Of a DNA stretch of 64,000 nucleotides, positions 58,519 to 64,000 are shown in pieces (position 1 is the first letter of the stretch; every line of letters begins with the position of its first letter). Source of the DNA: Myxococcales bacterium (GTDB lineage Bacteria > Myxococcota_A > Polyangia > Polyangiales > Polyangiaceae). The position numbers and the translations under genes were made by a program. The stretch spans positions 434,001 to 498,000 of the forward strand of contig JADKKK010000005.1 of NCBI GenBank assembly GCA_016720545.1, written 5' to 3'. Under the pieces are notes generated by a model. That model was not told the DNA's origin, ran no database searches, and saw nothing but the letters and a program-made list of their open reading frames with translations.

Positions 58519-58522
<4 letters not shown>

Positions 58523-61346
58523 GCACGACGGCAACGACGTCGACGCCGCCTCGGGAGCGCGCTGGAGCCCCGGCAGCCTCGTCCGGGCGCGTGGCCGCGA
58601 GTGGATCGTGCTCTCCGGCAGCGACAGCCGAGGTCCTACGCGTGCGCCCGGTCTCCGGGCTCCGAAGAGGACCAGACCTTCATCCACCTCGGGCTCGAAG
58701 CCGACCCGGTCACGGACGCCTCCTTCCCAGGCCCGAGCCGCGCAGAAGGCCAGCCACGACGCGGCGCTCTTGCTCCGCGACGCGCTCGTGCTCTCGTTGC
58801 GGCGCGGCGCCGGACCCTTCCGGAGCTTCGGCCAGATCGCCATCGAGCCGCGCGCCTACCAGCTCGTGCCGCTGCTCATGGCGCTCAAGCTCGACCCCGT
58901 GCGCCTGCTCATCGCCGACGACGTCGGCATCGGCAAGACCATCGAGGCCGCGCTCATCGCGCGCGAGCTGCTCGACCGCGGCGACATCGAGCGCTTCACG
59001 GTGCTCTGCCCGCCGCACCTCGTCGACCAATGGGTGACCGAGCTCGAAGGGCGCTTCCACCTGCGGCCCGTTGCCGTCACAGCGGCTGGCGCCGCGCGCC
59101 TCGAACGCAACCTGCCTCCGAGCGAGAGCATCTTCACGACGCACGCCCACACCGTCGTCAGCCTCGACTACATCAAGAGCGAGCGCCGCCGCGCGGAGTT
59201 CCTGCGCGCGTGCCCCGAGCTGGTCATCGTCGACGAGGCGCACACTTGCGCGTCGACCGGCCAGGGCCGGCACCAGCGCTACGAGCTGCTGAAGGGGCTC
59301 GTCCGCGAGAAGGCGCGCCACCTGGTGATGCTCACGGCCACGCCGCACAGCGGCGACGAGGATGCCTACTTCCGCCTGCTCGGGCTCTTGCACCCCGACT
59401 TCGCGGCGCTCTCGACCACGTCGGGCGACGAGCACAACCGAGCTCCGCGAGCGCCTCGCGGCTCACTTCGTCCAGCGGCGTCGCCCCGACATCGCCGAGT
59501 GGAAGGAAGGCAATCTCTTCCCGCGTCGCGAGACCACGGAGCTGACCTACAAGCTCACCGGCGCCTGGGAGGCCTTCTTCGACGCCGTGCTCGACTACTG
59601 CGCGGCTGTTGTCGCGGCGGCCGGCGAGGACACGAAGAGGCAGCGACTCAACTTCTGGGGCACGCTCGCCCTGATGCGCTGCGTGGCTTCGAGCCCTTCG
59701 GCCGCTGTCCAAGCGCTGCGCACGCGCGCGGGCCTCGAAGACGAAGTGGCCGAGGAAGACGTCCAGGCGCGCGTCTTCGATGGCGCCGCCGACGCGCTCC
59801 CGGAGGACGACATCGAGCCGCCTGCTCCTGCGGAGGACGAGGCCCTCGCCGCGCTCATCACCCAGGCTGAGGAACTGGCGGGCCAGACGGGCGATCCGAA
59901 GCTCAAGCTCCTCACGGACCACGTCGACGCAGCTCGTGACGGACGGGTATAGCCCGGTCGTCTTCTGCCGCTACATCGCGACGGCGCACTACCTGGGCCA
60001 GCACCTCGCCGCGAAGCTCAAGGACGTCACCGTCGGCGTCGTCACGGGCGAGGTCACGTCCGACGAGCGCAGGGTGCGCGTCGATGAGCTAGGAGACGCT
60101 GAGCGTCGTGTGCTCGTCGCCACCGACTGCCTTTCCGAGGGTGTGAACCTCCAGGACCACTTCGACGCGGTCGTCCACTACGACCTCTCGTGGAACCCCA
60201 CGCGCCACGAGCAGCGCGAAGGGCGTGTCGACCGCTTCGGTCAGAAGAGCCCGGCGGTGCGCGCGACCTTGATTTACGGGGAGAACAACCCGGTCGACCG
60301 CGCCGTGCTCGAGGTCATTCTCCGCAAGGCGGACAAGATCCGCGAGGAGCTCGGCGTCCCGGTGCCGCTGCCCGACGACGGGCACACGCTCAGCCAGGCG
60401 CTGCTGAAGGCCGTGCTGCTCCGGAATCGCGAGCGCGACGGCAGCACCAGCAGGCCTTCTCGTTCGTCATGGAGGAGGCCAAGGCCATTGAGACGCGCTG
60501 GCACGACGCCGCCGAGAAGGCGAAGAAGAACCGCACCGTCTTCGCGCAGCGCCGTCTGAAGCCCGAGGACGTTCTCCCCGAGTGGAAGAAGTCGCTTCGC
60601 CGCGCTCGGCGGCCAGGAGGACGTGCAGCGCTTCACCGGCCGCGCCCTCGCCCGCCTCGGCGGCGCCGAGCCCATGGAGCCCCAGCGGCGCGGCTTCAAG
60701 ACGCCGCTCACCGCGCTGCCCGAGGACGTGCGCGAACGCCTCGGAGGCCGAGGGGCTCGAAGGCACCTTGCTCATCGACTTCGACTACCCGCCCGCGCCC
60801 GCGCTGCCGGCCGGTGCAGCGGAGCCACCCGCTCGTCTCCGTGCTCGCCGAGACGCTGCTCGAACGGACCCTCGGAACGGCGCCATGGCCGATGCGAACG
60901 ACCCGGGCGTGCTCGGCCGCGTCGGCTGCTGGGTGGCCGAGGACGTCACGTCGCGCACCCTCGTGGCGCTCGTGCGCTTGCGCCACCAGCTCACCTCGCA
61001 GCGGGGCGCGCAGGCCACGGCGCTCCTCGTCGAAGAGGCGACCGCGATTGCGTGGACCGGTGGGCCAGCCCCGCTCGAAGGGACCGACGCGCTCGCGCTC
61101 CTTTCCCCGCTCCGGTCGCCGACCCGCCGCCGCACGTCCGCGAGCGCGCCGTCACGCAGGCGCTCGGCCAGCTCGAGGCCCGCCTGTCGGAGCTCGACGC
61201 GTTCGCCGAAGCGACGCGCCCAGGCGCTCCTCGCCGACCACCGGCGCGTGCGCGAAGCCGCCGAGGCCCGCGGCCGCTACAGCGTGAAGGCGCTCCTTCC
61301 GGCCGACGTCATCGGACTGTTCGTGCTGCTGCCGAAGGTGGACTGA
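58519..61346 (+). pseudogene. DrmD-like SNF2 helicase, multiply frameshifted
   Basis: About 940 residues when joined. It starts with a GTG overlapping the probable end of the DUF1998 helicase, followed by WSPGSLVRARGREWIVL, a usual SNF2/HepA opening. Then ADDVGIGKTIEA (Walker A), VIVDEAHTC (DEAH), LTATPHSGDED, and, after a second break zone, VVTGEVTSDERRVR, LVATDCLSEGVNLQDHFD, HEQREGRVDRFGQK (helicase motifs V-VI). The end, RRVREAAEARGRYSVKALL, PADVIGLFVLLPKVD, matches the C-terminus of DISARM DrmD-type SNF2 proteins as I remember it. Breaks are seen near 58541, 58626, 58660, 58735, 59440, 59930, 60445, 60600, 60745, 60815, 60880, 61110 and 61205. Stop at 61346, two bases before the methyltransferase ATG. 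Confidence 0.75.
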
Positions 61347-61348
61347 AC

Positions 61349-64000
61349 ATGGCAGCAAAGCGAAAGACCCGAACCCGCGAGGCCCAGCTCGCCTTCGAAG
61401 CCCTCTCGATTGAAGGCGGCCTCCTGTCGCCCGAGTGGCTGTCGAAGGTTGCCCAGCTTCAGGCCGGCACCCAAGCCGAGGCCGACTACCGCATCCACAA
61501 GGGACTCAACCTCCGCGACGAGATCGGCCGCTACTGGCGCATCGCACAGGCGCACTGGGCGGATTTCAAGGCGGGTCGCGAGGCGAAGGCCGACCCGAAG
61601 GCCGTCTCCGAGCGCTTCGTGCTTGCGCTGCTTCGTGACGCATTCCGCTTCACGGCGCTCGTGCCGGGAGCCCGCCGTCCTTCAAGAGCGCACGTACCCG
61701 ATCGGCCACGCCGCGCTCGGCGGGCGCGTGCCCGGTCGTCGTCGCGCCGCCGACGGCGGGCTCGACGCGCTCGCACCGGCCGTTCGGCGACGGCGGCCGC
61801 CGCCGCAGCGCCTTCGGCCTCGCGCAGGAGTACCTGAACGCCGCCGACGGCGCGATGTGGGGCCTCGCGAGCGATGGGCTGACGCTCCGCATCGTGCGCG
61901 ACAACGCCAGCCTCACGCGCCCGGCGTGGATCGAGGCGGACCTCCAGCGGATCTTCGCCGAGCAGCGCTACGCCGACTTCGCCGCGCTCTGGCTCCTCGG
62001 CCACGAGACGCGCTTCGGCCAGAGGGGCAGCCGGTCACCGAGTGCCCCCTCGAAGCCTGGCGCAGCGCCGGGCGCGAGGAGGGCACGCGCGCCCGCGAGC
62101 ACCTGCGGCGCGGCGTCGAGGATGCGCTCATCGCCCTCGGCCAGGGGTTCCTCTCTCACTCGGAGAACGGAGAGCTGCGCGCCGAGCTGCAGAGCGGTGC
62201 GCTCTCGACGAAGGACTACTTCAACCAGCTCCTGCGCCTCGTCTACAGGCTCATCTTCCTGCTCACGGTCGAGGAGCGCGGGCTCCTTCATCCCGACGGC
62301 CCGAGCGACGCGGCCAAGGCGCTCTACGCCAAGGGCTACGGCCTCCGCCGCCTGCGCGAGCGCTCGGTCAAGCGCAGCGCCCACGACCTTCTCGGACCTC
62401 TGGGACGCGACCAAGATCGTGTTCCGGGGCTCCCGGCGCTCGCCGGCATCTTCGCGGCCAACCAGTGTGCGGCGCTCGACGGCGCGAAGCTCGAGAACCG
62501 CGCGCTGCTGCTGGCCGTGTTCAAGCTCGCCTGGCTCCGCGAGGACGGCAGCCTCTCGCGCGTGAACTGGCGCGACATGGGGCCCGAGGAGCTGGGCAGC
62601 GTCTACGAGAGCCTCCTCGAGCTGGTCCCGCAGATCACCAAGGACGGTCGCCAGTTCGCGTTCGCGACCGGCGGCGAGACCAAGGGCAACGCGCGCAAGA
62701 CGACGGGCAGCTACTACACGCCCGACAGCCTCGTGCAGGTGCTGCTCGACAGCGCGCTCGAGCCGGTCATCGCCGACACCATCGCGAAGAACCCGGGCAA
62801 TGCCGTCGAGGCGCTGCTCGGCCTGTCGATCGTCGATCCGGCCTGCGGCTCGGGGCACTTCCTGCTCGCCGCCGCGCGCCGGCTCGCCGCGCACGTCGCG
62901 CGCCTCAGGCGAACGGCACGCCCTCGGCCGCCGAGTACCGGCACGCGCTCCGGCAGGTCGTCGGCCGCTGCATCTTCGGCGTCGACCTGAACCCGATGGC
63001 GGTCGAGCTCTGCAAGGTGAGCCTGTGGATGGAGGCCGTCGAACCGGGCCTCCCGCTCACGTTCCTCGACTCGCACATCCAGCACGGCAACGCGCTTCTC
63101 GGCACGACGCCCGAGCTGATGGAGAAGGGCATTCCGGACGCGGCGTGGGAGCCTATCGAGGGGGATGACAAGAAGACGGCGAGCGCGCTCAAGAAGCGCA
63201 ACAAGAAGGCGGCGGAGGGCCAGCGTTCGCTCGACGCTGTGGGCCAAGCCGTCCGACACGGAGGCGCAGGCAGTCAGGCGCGCGGTCACCGAGCTCGATG
63301 CGGCGAGCGACGCGAACGCCAGGAGGCCCTCGAAGAAGGAGGCGCGGTGGGACGGCATCCTTGGTTCGCCCGAGTACCGCCACCAGAAGTTCGTGGCCGA
63401 CGCTTGGTGCGCCGCGTTCGCGTGGCCGAAGCAGCCCGGCGAGTTGACCGACGTCGCGCCGACGAACGAGCTGTGGCGACAACTTCGGGACGGACAAGGA
63501 AATGCGCCCGCGCTCACGACGAAGATCGTCGGCGAGCACGCAGACCAGTACCGCTTCTTCCACTGGCATCTGCAGTTCCCGCAGGTCTTCGCCAAGGGCG
63601 GCTTCGACGTCGTCCTCGGCAACCCGCCGTGGGAGCTCTCTGTTGTTCCGCGAGGAGGAGTTCTTTGCGGGCCCGCGTCCCGACATCGTTCAGGCGTCTA
63701 CGGCAGCGGCGCGCAAAAAGCTCATCGCAAAGCTCGAAGGCGATGCCCCGGCGCTCTTCGCTGCGTATCGAGCCGGACTCCGCGAGGTCGACGGGACGAA
63801 CGCGTTTGTGCGCTCCGGTGTTCGCTACCCCCTTTGCGGAGTCGGGCGCGTCAACCTGTTTGCTCTTTTCGCCGAGGCGGCGCGGTCGCTCGTCAGCAAG
63901 CGTGGTCGGGTGGGCCAGATTCTCCCCTCGGGCATCGTCTCCGACGACTCGACCAAGCTGTTCTTCCAAGACGTCATCGAGAAGCGCCAGCTCGTGTCGT
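61349..64000 (+). pseudogene. Eco57I/PglX-type N6-adenine DNA methyltransferase, frameshifted, runs off window
   Basis: The ATG at 61349 opens MAAKRKTRTREAQLAFEALS, IEGGLLSPEWLSKVAQLQAG, a typical start of large defence-island methylases. Later come SYYTPDSLVQVLLDSALEPV, SIVDPACGSGHFLLAAARRLA (SAM-binding motif I, near 62840), FGVDLNPMAVELCKVSLWME, and DVVLGNPPWE (catalytic NPPW, near 63620). N6-adenine methylation is therefore expected. The rest lies beyond base 64000. Breaks near 61665, 61728, 62025, 62393, 62430, 62907, 63236 and 63642. In DISARM the matching component is DrmMI. Whether a restriction domain is fused cannot be seen. Confidence 0.78.

Overview
The window is very GC-rich, with codon third positions almost all G or C. 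It looks like the chromosome of a myxobacterium, probably order Polyangiales. Pointers are the many lipoproteins with Thr/Pro/Asp/Ala-rich linkers after the lipobox, two paralogous lipoproteins starting CGSRTGLF, a MYXO-CTERM-like C-terminus, kinase and sigma-54 activator fusions, and Cys-rich repeat lipoproteins ending in a formylglycine-generating-enzyme (FGE) fold. This assignment is inference from gene style, not from a marker gene.

Layout. 1-5.3 kb: 3' part of a kinase/TPR/GAF/sigma-54 activator, an exonuclease-like gene and a nucleotidyltransferase, then tRNA-Ala. 5.6-10.2 kb: small secreted or lipid-anchored proteins, a 31-residue lysine-rich protein, and a nested inverted-repeat element (7360-7903). 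10.4-18.2 kb: a MshEN/HEAT protein, hemD, two paralogous propeller-like lipoproteins and hemB. 18.2-24.1 kb: a class III nucleotide cyclase, ilvE, a MYXO-CTERM protein, a peptidase remnant and a protein kinase fused to a macro domain. 24.3-28.3 kb: two convergent paralogous Cys-rich/FGE-like lipoproteins. 28.4-34.6 kb: a SWIM/SNF2 helicase, an M14 carboxypeptidase lipoprotein, a GNAT protein and a DoxX-like protein. 34.7-40.4 kb: a four-gene acyl-CoA cluster (acyl-CoA dehydrogenase, MaoC hydratase, FabG-type reductase, thiolase) that could carry one full beta-oxidation cycle, followed by an SDR and acetyl-CoA synthetase (42.2-44.2 kb). 44.2-51.6 kb: more GNAT, lipoprotein, esterase and membrane genes.

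From about 51.7 kb to the right edge the character changes abruptly. This part is an accessory or defence island: a remnant of an AAA/Fic-type protein's C-terminal winged helix, the N-terminal third of a RhuM protein, an antitoxin fused in frame to half of a PIN toxin, an excisionase-like HTH protein, a DEAD/DEAH helicase with DUF1998, a DrmD-like SNF2 helicase, and an Eco57I-type N6-adenine methyltransferase running off the window. The last four follow each other with GTGA overlaps or 2-bp spacing, so they look like one operon related to the DISARM and Druantia anti-phage systems without matching either gene list exactly.

Almost every gene right of 51.7 kb is broken by single-base frameshifts, roughly one per 200-400 bases. 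I saw none in the 51.6 kb to the left. The translated pieces are otherwise well conserved and carry all the expected motifs. Either the island is recently and heavily inactivated, or the sequence here is of lower quality.
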